From Citricoccus sp. SGAir0253 (lineage in GTDB: Bacteria > Actinomycetota > Actinomycetes > Actinomycetales > Micrococcaceae): DNA of 64,000 bases. Positions 1 through 9,142 of this stretch are shown piece after piece (position 1 is the first letter of the stretch; each line of letters begins with the position of its first letter). The DNA lies in the NCBI RefSeq assembly GCF_005877055.1, contig NZ_CP039424.1, positions 310,001 through 374,000 on the forward strand, read 5' to 3'. A program made the position numbers and the translations under genes. The notes below the pieces were generated by a model that worked only from the letters and a program-made list of their open reading frames with translations, made no database searches and was not told where the DNA came from.

Positions 1-252
1 ACCGAGTGGCCGGTCGGCCGACCGGCCGGGGCGTCGACCAGTAGAGCGTCCGGAGGGCCCGCGGGGGCGTTCCTCCCCATGTCGGGAGCGAAGGGGTCAT
101 GGCCCGCATGCTTGGTGCCCTCGGGCATGGATGGGCCCCGGAGCCCAGGGAATGGTGCTCCGGGGCCGGGGGTCCGCAGGCCTGGGAAGGGGATTGCGGA
201 TCCTCCTGGGGCGGTGGGGCAGGGGTCCTGCCCTACCGCTCGAGGACGGCGA

Positions 253-777
253 CTAACCCGTGATCAGGATCGCCGGATCGGTGAACCCCGCGAAGGTCAG
301 CGAGTACTCCCAGCTGATGGCGGTACCGGTGACCTCCGGGGTCCAGTTGGGGTTCGGGCACGAGAAGTCAGCCAGGAACTCCTCCGTGCTCGTTCCGGTC
401 GCGGACTGCTCCGGGACGATCAGCCGGCCGTTCTTGGTGGAGGTGATCACGCTGCTGGTGGTCGTGGTCTCGGACTCCGTGAACGGCTCGACGATCTTGC
501 TGTTGACGCCCGGGTTGTGGCAGACGCCGGTGAACGTGCTGGTGACCGACAGTGTCACGGTCGCGTTGGTGTTGCCCACGCCTGCGATCTGGGTGCCCGT
601 ACAGGAGACGGTGAGGCCGGTGAGGGTGCAGACCGGCTCGCCATAGCCCTTGACGTAGTGGGCCCCCTGGGGAGCGTTGGCGAAGTTCGTGGCTGCCTGG
701 GCGGCAGCCGTGCCCACGGTGAGGGCGAACAGCATGGCCACGAACAGGGCCAGGGCGCGGCGAAGTGTGCGTTGCAT
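253..777 (-). CDS. small secreted protein of unknown function
   Basis: A 174-residue protein with a clear Sec signal peptide. The N-terminus MQRTLRRALALF is followed by a hydrophobic stretch and an AAAQAA cleavage region near residue 27. The mature part is rich in Thr, Ser and Val and has five or so cysteines, looking like an all-beta exported domain. I do not recognise a family. An upstream in-frame extension to 900 exists, but it would place the signal peptide internally, so the start at 777 was chosen. The ribosome binding site is weak (AGAAAG about 11 nt upstream). It stands alone, divergent from the O-demethylase gene, with no context that suggests a role. Confidence 0.7.
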   Translation of the reverse strand: MQRTLRRALALFVAMLFALTVGTAAAQAATNFANAPQGAHYVKGYGEPVCTLTGLTVSCTGTQIAGVGNTNATVTLSVTSTFTGVCHNPGVNSKIVEPFTESETTTTSSVITSTKNGRLIVPEQSATGTSTEEFLADFSCPNPNWTPEVTGTAISWEYSLTFAGFTDPAILITG

Positions 778-1172
778 TGTCCAGACTTTCTGCTGATGCC
801 TTCGGCGCGACGCCGGAGGCAGTCGTACCAGGAGATCGCAGATCCGGCTCTCGCCGGTCCGTGTGCGCTCCGGAGGGCCTCTCCGGCCTCCGGGAGCCAC
901 CCGGCCGCAGTCCGCAGGGGGGGCTGCGCCTTTCGGGTCGGGCGAGCGACGAGCCGCGCCATGCCTGGACTGTCCTCGCCCTCACGAGGTCATGGCCGTC
1001 TCCGGCCGATGGCCCTGCTGACGTTGCCACCGGGGACGGTGGCAACACGCTGGAGCAGTGTCTCTTCGGACGAGGAGGCGAGTCGGTCGCGTGGACCGCT
1101 GGCGTCGCAGGGAACTGGGGTGGACACCCCAGCCGGTCTATCGCTGCGAGCGGGCCACTCGGGCCTCGGTTC

Positions 1173-1245
1173 CCCGTCAGGACAGGTCTAGCAGGCGGGA
1201 AAGAGGCGGCGCAAGACAAGGGAAACGCCCGATTGTCCTGACGGG
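1173..1245. repeat. 12-bp perfect inverted repeat, 73-bp span
   Basis: CCCGTCAGGACA at 1173-1184 is the exact reverse complement of TGTCCTGACGGG at 1234-1245, with 49 nt between. It lies in the roughly 600-bp gap (778-1384) between the divergent small secreted protein and the O-demethylase. It could be a tiny inverted-repeat element, a long-loop hairpin or a regulator dyad. No protein-coding sequence is supported inside. The rest of the gap upstream of 1173 holds nothing I can name. Confidence 0.5.
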
Positions 1246-1275
1246 ATGGGCGCGGAGAAAAAGGGGGTCCAGCCT

Positions 1276-2815
<1,540 letters not shown>

Positions 2816-2854
2816 CATCGGCTGACCCGCACCGGGCTGCCCGGGCGGGCCCGC

Positions 2855-2913
2855 CCCCAGCACGACGGCGGCGCCTCCTCCCAGCGGGAGGGGGCGCCGG
2901 CGTCGTGCTGGGG
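2855..2913 (+). terminator. strong hairpin terminator after the LigM-like gene
   Basis: CCCCAGCACGACG (2855-2867) pairs with CGTCGTGCTGGGG (2901-2913), and the inner GGCGCC/GGCGCC segments extend the stem. It lies 40 bp after the stop codon. There is no U-tract, as is usual in high-GC actinobacteria. Confidence 0.7.
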
Positions 2914-3000
2914 TGAGGTCCCTCCGGCGAGCTCGGGCACGGGGCGCACCGCGGGCGCCGCACCGCAGGCCGACATCCCGTCCCCACCCCAGCGCGGTGG

Positions 3001-3060
3001 ATCATGCCCCGATGGACACATGCCTCCCGAGTGCCGGCATGATCCGTCCATCCGGGCATG
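3001..3060. repeat. family-1 palindrome, left flank of nuclease paralog 1
   Basis: A 60-bp imperfect palindrome. The left arm CATGCCCCGATGGAC (3003-3017) and right arm GTCCATCCGGGCATG (3046-3060) match with one mismatch. A second nested inverted repeat is GGATCATGCC (2999-3008) with GGCATGATCC (3036-3045). It aligns without gaps to the elements at 33103-33162 (about 43 of 60 identical) and 4391-4452. It lies 131 bp upstream of the paralog 1 start. Confidence 0.7.
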
Positions 3061-3191
3061 GTGGACCTGGCGGTCGCCCCGGGCCGTCGCCGGGGCGGTG
3101 CCGGGTCGCCGCCGAGGGTGGACGGGCGCGTCGTCCACACCGACGGGGAAGGGGAGCTTCGTCCCCCGCCGCGATCGACTGGGCTGGGCGT

Positions 3192-4364
3192 ATGACGACG
3201 CCGAGCCGTGAGGGCAGGGCACCACGCGCGGGCCTCTACGGACGGCACCCCGTGGAGCTCCGGGACGACGGCACCCTCCTGGCCTGGACCATCCCGATGA
3301 TCCTCTCCGACCGCTGCGGAGCGCCGGCCCAGGACCCCCGCCGGTTGTCCCGCGCCGTGGACCGGGGGGACCTGGTGCGCGTGCGGCCCGGGGCCTACGC
3401 GGACCGCACGGCGTGGAACTCGGCCTATCCCCTGAGCCGGTACCTGGCCACGGTGCTCGCCATCGCCGCCTCCCGGCGCTCGGGTCCCGCCGTCTTCTGC
3501 CGGGAGGCGGCTCTGGTGCTCCACGGGATCGGCGTCTGGTCGTGTCCGCGGGAGGTCAGCGTGCGGGCCGGCCGGGTGGGATCATCGGGCACGCGGCGAC
3601 CGCGTCCCGCGGCCGGATCGACGCACGCCCCCTTCGCGGAGCGGCACCGCCTCTGGCCGCGGGCCCGGGACGCTGCCGGCACCGTGCCGGCGGATGATGC
3701 CGTGGAGCTGGTGCTGGGCGGCGTCCGGTTGCGGGTCGAACGTCTCGACCTCGTGCTGGCGGACACGATTCCCCACGTGGTGCCGGCCGAGGCCGCGGCG
3801 GTCCTGGACGCCTTGCTGGCCGGCAGGCCCAGCGGGCTCCGGAAGGCAGGCGTCCCGGCTGCAAGACCGTGGGAACTGGAGGAACTGCTGTCCGTGGGAA
3901 GGCTGTGCACGTCCGGCGCGGCGACGGACCGCTTCCGGAATCGGGCGCTGTTCGCGACCGCCGGCACCGAGTCGCCCGGGGAATCCGTCAGCAGGTCGGT
4001 CATCCGCGACCTGGGGTTCGAGGTTCCCGAGACCCAGCACCGGGTCCATGACGGCCACGGGGGACTGCTGGGCATCACGGACTTCTGGTGGAGGGGGGCC
4101 GCCATCGTCGGGGAGTACGACGGAATGGGGAAGTACCTCGGGCGGCGCAGCTACTCCGGCCTGCCTCCGGAACAGGTCATCGCCCGGGAGAGGCGCCGCG
4201 AGGACGCCATCTGCGACCAGGGGCTGACGATGGTCCGTTGGCTCGCCGAGGACCTCAGGCGCCCCGCCCTGCTGGAGGCGAAGCTGGTGCGGGCCGGGGT
4301 GCCCCGAGCCACGCGCCGACCTGTGAGGGAGCGGGCAGGGGCGGGAGCAGGGGCACGGGACTGA
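3192..4364 (+). CDS. AbiEi-like winged helix plus DUF559-like nuclease, paralog 1
   Basis: A 390-residue protein with no firm family name. The N-terminus contains a winged-helix segment (DPRRLSRAVDRGDLVRVRPG) typical of AbiEi antitoxin-type regulators. The C-terminus has D297-x10-E308-x-D310 in ITDFWWRGAAIVGEYDG, then ERRREDAICDQG and a final R-x-L-x-x-DL. This is the pattern of DUF559/Vsr-like PD-(D/E)XK nucleases. Two further paralogs in the window (44698 and 56304) keep the same spacing. The gene stands alone and is bracketed by palindromes at 3001-3060 and 4391-4452. The start is uncertain because the frame is open far upstream; the ATG at 3192 was chosen to fall after the palindrome. No toxin partner gene is adjacent. 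Nuclease activity is inferred from motif only. Confidence 0.65.
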   Translation: MTTPSREGRAPRAGLYGRHPVELRDDGTLLAWTIPMILSDRCGAPAQDPRRLSRAVDRGDLVRVRPGAYADRTAWNSAYPLSRYLATVLAIAASRRSGPAVFCREAALVLHGIGVWSCPREVSVRAGRVGSSGTRRPRPAAGSTHAPFAERHRLWPRARDAAGTVPADDAVELVLGGVRLRVERLDLVLADTIPHVVPAEAAAVLDALLAGRPSGLRKAGVPAARPWELEELLSVGRLCTSGAATDRFRNRALFATAGTESPGESVSRSVIRDLGFEVPETQHRVHDGHGGLLGITDFWWRGAAIVGEYDGMGKYLGRRSYSGLPPEQVIARERRREDAICDQGLTMVRWLAEDLRRPALLEAKLVRAGVPRATRRPVRERAGAGAGARD

Positions 4365-4390
4365 CTACAGGGCAGCCGGAGGTCCAGGGC

Positions 4391-4452
4391 ATTCAGGCCA
4401 GGATGGACATCTCCCCGCGGATCGCCGCCCTGGATCGTCCCTCCCATGATGA
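4391..4452. repeat. family-1 palindrome relic, right flank of nuclease paralog 1
   Basis: This segment aligns with the element at 33103-33162 over its whole length and keeps the GGATGGAC, TCCCC, GCCG, TGGA-CGTCC and GATGA blocks at matching positions. The dyad itself is decayed (GGATGGAC against GTCCCTCC). It starts 26 bp after the stop of paralog 1. Confidence 0.55.
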
Positions 4453-4503
4453 TTCGAGGTCTGCGCCCACGCGGGTCGCCGTCCGGACTCCGCTCCGCAT
4501 CCC

Positions 4504-5280
4504 CTAGATGCAGTACTCCGGGGCCGGCCAGAAGGCGACGTCGGGGTGCTCCGTGAAGCGGTACCCGTGGCCGCGCTCCGTGCGCACGGTGCCGGCCAGG
4601 CGGCCCAGCTTGGTGCGCAGCCGGCGGACGTGCACGTCGATGGTCCGCTCGTTCGGCACCTCGTGGGCGTCCTTCCACAGCGTCTCGAGCAGCTCGTCCC
4701 GGCCGATGATCCGTCCGCTGTTCTCCACGAGGACGTTGAGCAGCTCGAACTCCTTGTGGGTCAGCCGCACCCGCTCCCCGTCCAGCCGCACCTCGCGGCG
4801 CGGCAGGTCGATGAGGATCCCCGGGACGGCCGGGGGGCGTTCGGGCTCCGGGGCGGGGGAGGGCGCCTGGGCCTGCACCAGTTCGGCGCGGAGCCCGGGC
4901 GGGGCGGTGGGGTCGCCCAGCGCCCGGCGCACGACGTCCACGTCCGCACCGGGCGTGCCGCTCGGCACGATCGCGACGGCGGCGGCAACCTCCGCGCCCG
5001 GGACCACGGCCTCGACGTGGCGGCGCAGCTCCGTGGCCAGCCGGGCCAGGCTGGTCCCCGCGGCCGAGGCCGCCGCCTCGGTCATGCCGACGTGGAGCAC
5101 GAAGCCGCGGGCCTCGACCTGCGGGGCGGGCCGGAGGGTGGGGTCTGGGACCGCGGCGAGCGCTGGGCGGGCCTGCATCGGGACGGCCTGCAGGGCGCTC
5201 GTGCGGTGGGGGCGGCTCCGGTCCAGGCGACGGGGGCCGGAGTAGGGGAGCGAGGTGCGGCGCTGGGGGATGGCGGTCAT
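4504..5280 (-). CDS. OmpR/PhoB-type winged-helix regulator without a receiver domain
   Basis: A 258-residue protein. The last 100 residues form an OmpR/PhoB DNA-binding domain (LTHKEFELLNVLVEN, GRDELLETLW, ERTIDVHVRRLRTKLG, TERGHGYRF). The N-terminal 150 residues lack the Asp pocket of a receiver domain. They hold an Arg/Pro-rich leader and an alpha/beta segment around residues 60-120 that I do not recognise. No sensor kinase is adjacent. The start at 5280 has AAGGA about 8 nt upstream; a 20-residue extension to 5340 is possible. It is probably a one-component regulator whose target is not evident. A set of 10-bp-phased direct repeats (5605-5640) upstream is a possible autoregulatory site. 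Confidence 0.75.
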   Translation of the reverse strand: MTAIPQRRTSLPYSGPRRLDRSRPHRTSALQAVPMQARPALAAVPDPTLRPAPQVEARGFVLHVGMTEAAASAAGTSLARLATELRRHVEAVVPGAEVAAAVAIVPSGTPGADVDVVRRALGDPTAPPGLRAELVQAQAPSPAPEPERPPAVPGILIDLPRREVRLDGERVRLTHKEFELLNVLVENSGRIIGRDELLETLWKDAHEVPNERTIDVHVRRLRTKLGRLAGTVRTERGHGYRFTEHPDVAFWPAPEYCI

Positions 5281-5604
5281 GCGGAGGGTCCTTGGGTCGC
5301 CTCCCATGGGGGCCGAGGCCGAGGGAGCCGATCGGTTCACGATCGTGTCCGCCGTCGACGGCCCACACGGGAGCCGGCTCGGACGGACCGCCGGCGGGAT
5401 CGCCGGACTGGCCCGGCCCGAGGGGTGTTGTCCGGGTCACGGTTTCTGCGTTCCAGAATCCGGAATCCCGGAGGTGCCCCGCAAGTAAGTTAAGTCACAC
5501 TCGCTAACCCAGTTGTCAGGCGGATCAATGCCATACCGCCTGCGTATGAATGGGCGTCGCGGGCTAGGGGTTTACCGGGGTGGGGACAGGGGAATGCTGA
5601 CCCC

Positions 5605-5640
5605 GTGACCTTTCGTGACCTCCCGTGAACCCTCGTGACC
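5605..5640. promoter_or_regulatory. four 10-bp-phased direct repeats (GTGACC type)
   Basis: GTGACC, GTGACC, GTGAAC and GTGACC start at 5605, 5615, 5625 and 5635, an exact 10-bp period, each preceded by C. Helically phased tandem half-sites are the usual target form of OmpR/PhoB-type winged-helix proteins, and such a gene starts at 5280. The sites lie in the otherwise gene-free gap 5281-5790, between metF and the regulator. Confidence 0.45.
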
Positions 5641-5743
5641 CGCCGGTGCCTGCCTGGGCCCCCGGGCGCGGGACGGGCCCGGGCGCCTGTGGGTGCCCCG
5701 GGGCGACGGGCCGTGGTGCCTGGCGGTCGCCCGAAGGGCGCGG

Positions 5744-5776
5744 CGGGCCCGGGCCCCCCTCGGCGGCCCGGGCCCG
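5744..5776 (-). terminator. GC-rich hairpin after metF
   Basis: A 12-bp perfect stem (CGGGCCCGGGCC pairing with GGCCCGGGCCCG) with a 9-nt loop, starting about 15 bp beyond the metF stop codon. Confidence 0.55.
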
Positions 5777-5790
5777 GTGGCGGGGGTGGA

Positions 5791-6651
5791 TCAGTGCTTG
5801 CGCTGGTACTCCGCGATCCACTCGGCGGTGGCCCGCATCCCGCCGAAGGTGTAGAAGTGCAGCTTCACGTCCCCGTGCGCAGGGGTCATGGCCTGGTCCA
5901 GGGCGGTGATGAGCTTGTCCGGCCCGGCGGTGCCGAGGAGGTTGGTCAGGGAGAAGCCGTACTTCTTGGCGATGCCGGCCGAGGTGGAGACGCCGAAGCG
6001 GCTCGCGTACGTCAGCAGCCGCTTGATGCCGGCCGGTCCCGGCACGCCCACGCGGATCGGCAGGTCCACGCCACGGCGGCGGACCTCCTCGATCCAGTGC
6101 ACGATCGGGTCCACGTCGAAGCCGAACTGCGTGAGGATCGTGCCGTTGAGGCCCTGCTCCTTCAGCGAGGCGTTCTTGCGCTCCAGGGCGTCCCACAGCT
6201 GGCCCTCGGAGATGTCCGGGTGGCCCTCGGGGTAGCCGGCGATCGAGACGTCGGTGAAGCCATGGTCCTTGAACAGGCCCGTCTGGATGACGTCCAGCGA
6301 GGAGGCGTAGGGGCCCATCGGCTCGGACGGGTCCCCGCCCACGGAGAAGGCGTGCGTGGCGCCCACCTGCTCGCGCAGGGCGGTGAGGAACTCCTCGAGC
6401 TCCGCGCGGGAGGTGAGCCGGCGGGCCGAGATGTGGGGGACGGGCACGAAGCCGAGGTCGCGGGCGGCCGTGGAGGCCTTCACGCGCATGGACAGGTCCT
6501 CGTTGCCGAGGAAGGTCACGTTGATGCGGGTGCCCTGCGGGATGGCGGGGGCGGCCTCGCGCAGGGACTCGATGTCCTTGTCCTTGCCGGTCATCTCCAG
6601 CGAGGGCTCGGTCATGACGGTCTGGCGGCCGGTGGCGGGGGTCGTGTTCAT
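5791..6651 (-). CDS. metF: methylenetetrahydrofolate reductase
   Basis: A 286-residue FAD-dependent TIM-barrel enzyme interconverting 5,10-methylene-THF and 5-methyl-THF. Length and motifs match the MetF family (TFLGNEDLS for substrate binding, FSVGGDPSEPMGPY, VSIAGYPEGHP, ILTQFGFD, RVGVPGPAG). The ATG at 6651 has GAGGA 7 nt upstream; an internal Met at 6615 is an alternative. Next to a LigM-like demethylase it probably runs as a 5-methyl-THF oxidase that regenerates folate, as metF beside ligM does in Sphingobium SYK-6. Its promoter carries the same dyad/-10 composite as the LigM-like gene. A housekeeping role in methionine synthesis cannot be excluded. Confidence 0.88.
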   Translation of the reverse strand: MNTTPATGRQTVMTEPSLEMTGKDKDIESLREAAPAIPQGTRINVTFLGNEDLSMRVKASTAARDLGFVPVPHISARRLTSRAELEEFLTALREQVGATHAFSVGGDPSEPMGPYASSLDVIQTGLFKDHGFTDVSIAGYPEGHPDISEGQLWDALERKNASLKEQGLNGTILTQFGFDVDPIVHWIEEVRRRGVDLPIRVGVPGPAGIKRLLTYASRFGVSTSAGIAKKYGFSLTNLLGTAGPDKLITALDQAMTPAHGDVKLHFYTFGGMRATAEWIAEYQRKH

Positions 6652-6741
6652 CGCATGGTCCTCGGGGGTCGGGAGGGCGGCCTGCCGGCGGCGGCCGGAG
6701 CAGGCGCGCGTGGTCTCGGTCACACTGCCGAGCACGAGACT

Positions 6742-6763
6742 AATATAACTATCCCGATAGGTA
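6742..6763 (-). promoter_or_regulatory. metF promoter and operator, matching the LigM-like promoter
   Basis: Read on the minus strand the sequence is CTATCGGGATAGTTATATTA. It comprises a dyad CTATC-GG-GATAG (6749-6760) fused to a -10-like TATATT. The LigM-like promoter has CTATGGGCATAGGTATATGG. No convincing -35 is visible. It sits between the metF start and the stop of the upstream channel gene. Confidence 0.6.
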
Positions 6764-6782
6764 TAGGGGTGATCCCCAGCGG

Positions 6783-7520
6783 TCATCGCCCGGGGTTGAG
6801 CCCCCGGTCCGCGTACGGCGCCATCCACCGCTTGCGCAGGGACACCAAGCGGAAGGTGAACACGGCCACCATGACGAGCCCGGCGGTGAGCACGTTGAAC
6901 CACCCCAGCCACCACAGCAGGGAGGTGAGCCCGGCGCCGAACAGGGCCGGCACCGCATACAGGCCCCGCGGGTTGAAGATCTCCGGCACCTCGTTGGCCA
7001 CCACGTCCCGCAGCAGCCCGCCCACCACGGCCGTGCTCATCCCCAGGAGCACGGCCATGACCGGGGTGATGCCCGCCGCCAGCGCGGTCCGCGCGCCGGT
7101 GACGCAGAACAGGGCCAGCCCCGCGGCGTCGAACACGAGCAGCGTCCGGCGCATGCGGTCGTGCCGCACCATCCGGGCGTAGACCACGGCGGCGGCGAGC
7201 GTCGGCGGGATCAGGTACAGCGGGTTGGAGAACGCGTTGGGCACGGACTGGTTGATGATCAGGTCCCGCACCACGCCCCCGCCGAGCCCGGCGAGGAAGG
7301 CCAGGAACAGCGAGCCGACGATGTCGAAGTGCCGCCGCGCGGCGAGCAGCGAGCCCGAGACCGCGAAGAAGAACACGCCCAGCAGGTCCAGGACCAGCAG
7401 TGCCGTCGGCAGGGCGTCCTCCAGCTGCTGGACCACCGGGCCGAGCTCGTTCGAGGGCGTGGGCAACTCCGGCGAGGGGCTCGCCGCCCGCCACAGTGAC
7501 CACAGGGACAGGGTGATCAC
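6783..7520 (-). CDS. trimeric intracellular cation channel (UPF0126/TRIC) family membrane protein
   Basis: A 245-residue integral membrane protein with about seven hydrophobic segments. It has two copies of the family hallmark GG-x-x-RD (GLGGGVVRDL and VVGGLLRDV), which reflect the internal duplication of the UPF0126 (YadS/YicG) fold. Bacterial members form trimeric cation channels, and some have been linked to glycine transport. The start is GTG at 7520 with GAGGAGG about 7 nt upstream. It lies downstream of purB on the same strand, 29 bp away, so the two may be co-transcribed. A link to one-carbon or glycine metabolism is only suggestive. Confidence 0.8.
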   Translation of the reverse strand: MITLSLWSLWRAASPSPELPTPSNELGPVVQQLEDALPTALLVLDLLGVFFFAVSGSLLAARRHFDIVGSLFLAFLAGLGGGVVRDLIINQSVPNAFSNPLYLIPPTLAAAVVYARMVRHDRMRRTLLVFDAAGLALFCVTGARTALAAGITPVMAVLLGMSTAVVGGLLRDVVANEVPEIFNPRGLYAVPALFGAGLTSLLWWLGWFNVLTAGLVMVAVFTFRLVSLRKRWMAPYADRGLNPGR

Positions 7521-7549
7521 TCAGGCCTCCTCGGGTCCGGACCTGTCGC

Positions 7550-9004
7550 TCAGACGCCCCGCGCCAGCTCCTCGGCCAGCCCGGTGTAGGAGGCGGGGGT
7601 GAGCGCCATCAGGCGCGCCTCGGCGTCGGGCTCCAGGCCCAGCCCCGCCACGAACTCGCGCATCCGCGCCCCGTCCACGCGGTGGCCGCGGGTGAGCTCC
7701 TTGAGCCGCTCGTAGGGGTCGTCCATGCCCTCCACGCCGGCGATCGCCTGCGCGCGCATGACGGTCTGCACGGCCTCGCCGAGGACCTCCCAGTTCGCGT
7801 CCAGGTCTCCCTCCAACACGGGCTCCGCGACCTTGAGCTGCTTCATGCCCTTGGTGACGTTGGACAGGGCCAGCACCGAGTGGCCCAGGGCCACGCCGAT
7901 GTTGCGCTGCGAGGTGGAGTCGGTCAGGTCGCGCTGCCATCGGGACTCCACGAGGGTGGCGCCGAGGGAGTCCAGCAGGGCGTTGGACAGCTCGAGGTTG
8001 GCCTCGGCGTTCTCGAAGCGGATCGGGTTGACCTTGTGCGGCATGGTCGAGGAGCCGGTGGCGCCGGCCACCGGGATCTGCGCGAAGTAGCCGATGGAGA
8101 TGTAGCTCCACACGTCCACGCAGAACCCGTGCAGGATGCGGTTGAACCGGGCGACGTCCGCGTACAGCTCCGCCTGCCAGTCATGGGACTCGATCTGCGT
8201 GGTCAGCGGGTTCCACGTCAGCCCCAGGTGCTCCACGAACGTGCGGGAGACCTCCGGCCAGTCGGCGTCCGGCGCCGCGGACAGGTGCGCGGCGTAGGTG
8301 CCGGTGGCGCCGTTGATCTTGCCCAGGTACTCCTGGCGCTCGATCCGGGCGAGCTGGCGCTCGAGCCGGAACACGAACACCGCGATCTCCTTGCCCAGCG
8401 TGGTGGGCGTGGCCGGCTGGCCGTGGGTGCGGGAGAGCATGGGGATCCCCGCCGCGCTCGCGGCCAGCTCCCGCAGGGTCCCGACGGCGGCGCGGGCGGC
8501 CGGCAGCCACACGTCCACGACCGCGTCCCGCACGCCCACGGCGTAGGAGAGGTTGTTGATGTCCTCCGAGGTGCACGCGAAGTGCACCAGCGGCTTGAGG
8601 TGGCCCAGCCCCAGGCCCTCCAGGCGCCGGCCGATGTAGTACTCCACCGCCTTGACGTCGTGCACGGTCACGGCCTCGATCTCGGCCAGTTCCGCCACGC
8701 CCTCGGGGCCGAAGTCCGTGACGATCGCGCGCAGGCCGTTCTCCTGCTCGGCGGTGAGCGCGGCCAGCCCGGGCAGGACCTGGCGGCGGGAGAGGTGGAT
8801 GAACCACTCGACCTCCACGTGCAGCCGGTTCCGGTTCAGCGCGGCCTCCGAGAGGTGGTCCGCCAGGGGCGCGACGGCGGCCCTGTAGCGTCCGTCGAGC
8901 GGGCCCAGCGGGATGCCGGCCTCGGCGAGGGACTGGCGGGCCGGCGCCGGGGCGGCGGCGGTCGTGGCGGACTGCGGGGACTGCGGCGCGGGGGAGTCAG
9001 GCAT
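7550..9004 (-). CDS. purB: adenylosuccinate lyase
   Basis: A 484-residue enzyme of the fumarase/aspartase superfamily. It cleaves SAICAR and adenylosuccinate in purine synthesis. The superfamily signature GSSTMPHKVNPIRFENAEAN is present, with LDGRYR at the N-terminus and SRTHGQPATPTTLGKE, the PurB active-site His region. The length suits the long bacterial PurB form. Of the close start codons at 9013 and 9004, the latter has the better spaced GGAAG. The N-terminal 25 residues are Ala/Pro/Ser-rich and probably disordered. It is divergent from the aldehyde dehydrogenase gene. Confidence 0.92.
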   Translation of the reverse strand: MPDSPAPQSPQSATTAAAPAPARQSLAEAGIPLGPLDGRYRAAVAPLADHLSEAALNRNRLHVEVEWFIHLSRRQVLPGLAALTAEQENGLRAIVTDFGPEGVAELAEIEAVTVHDVKAVEYYIGRRLEGLGLGHLKPLVHFACTSEDINNLSYAVGVRDAVVDVWLPAARAAVGTLRELAASAAGIPMLSRTHGQPATPTTLGKEIAVFVFRLERQLARIERQEYLGKINGATGTYAAHLSAAPDADWPEVSRTFVEHLGLTWNPLTTQIESHDWQAELYADVARFNRILHGFCVDVWSYISIGYFAQIPVAGATGSSTMPHKVNPIRFENAEANLELSNALLDSLGATLVESRWQRDLTDSTSQRNIGVALGHSVLALSNVTKGMKQLKVAEPVLEGDLDANWEVLGEAVQTVMRAQAIAGVEGMDDPYERLKELTRGHRVDGARMREFVAGLGLEPDAEARLMALTPASYTGLAEELARGV

Positions 9005-9142
9005 GGCCACCATTCTTCCACCCCGGGGAGCCGTCCTCCGCTGTTCGCGAAGCCCCTTCCGCAACCCCTATGCCGTGAGGGACCATCGAAGATGGTGCCG
9101 CCGTCCCCGCGGCGCCACCCTTCCTGAAGGAGAGAGACCATC

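Noticed and set aside
99-160. Fourth family-1 palindrome (CGGGCATGGATGGGCC region)
   Set aside because: Only short matches to the family-1 arms are seen and no full-length alignment; similarity may be due to composition.
3192-4364. Type IV toxin-antitoxin (AbiEi/AbiEii) pair
   Set aside because: Only an AbiEi-like N-terminal segment is present, no nucleotidyltransferase toxin gene is adjacent to any of the three paralogs, and the C-terminus is nuclease-like.
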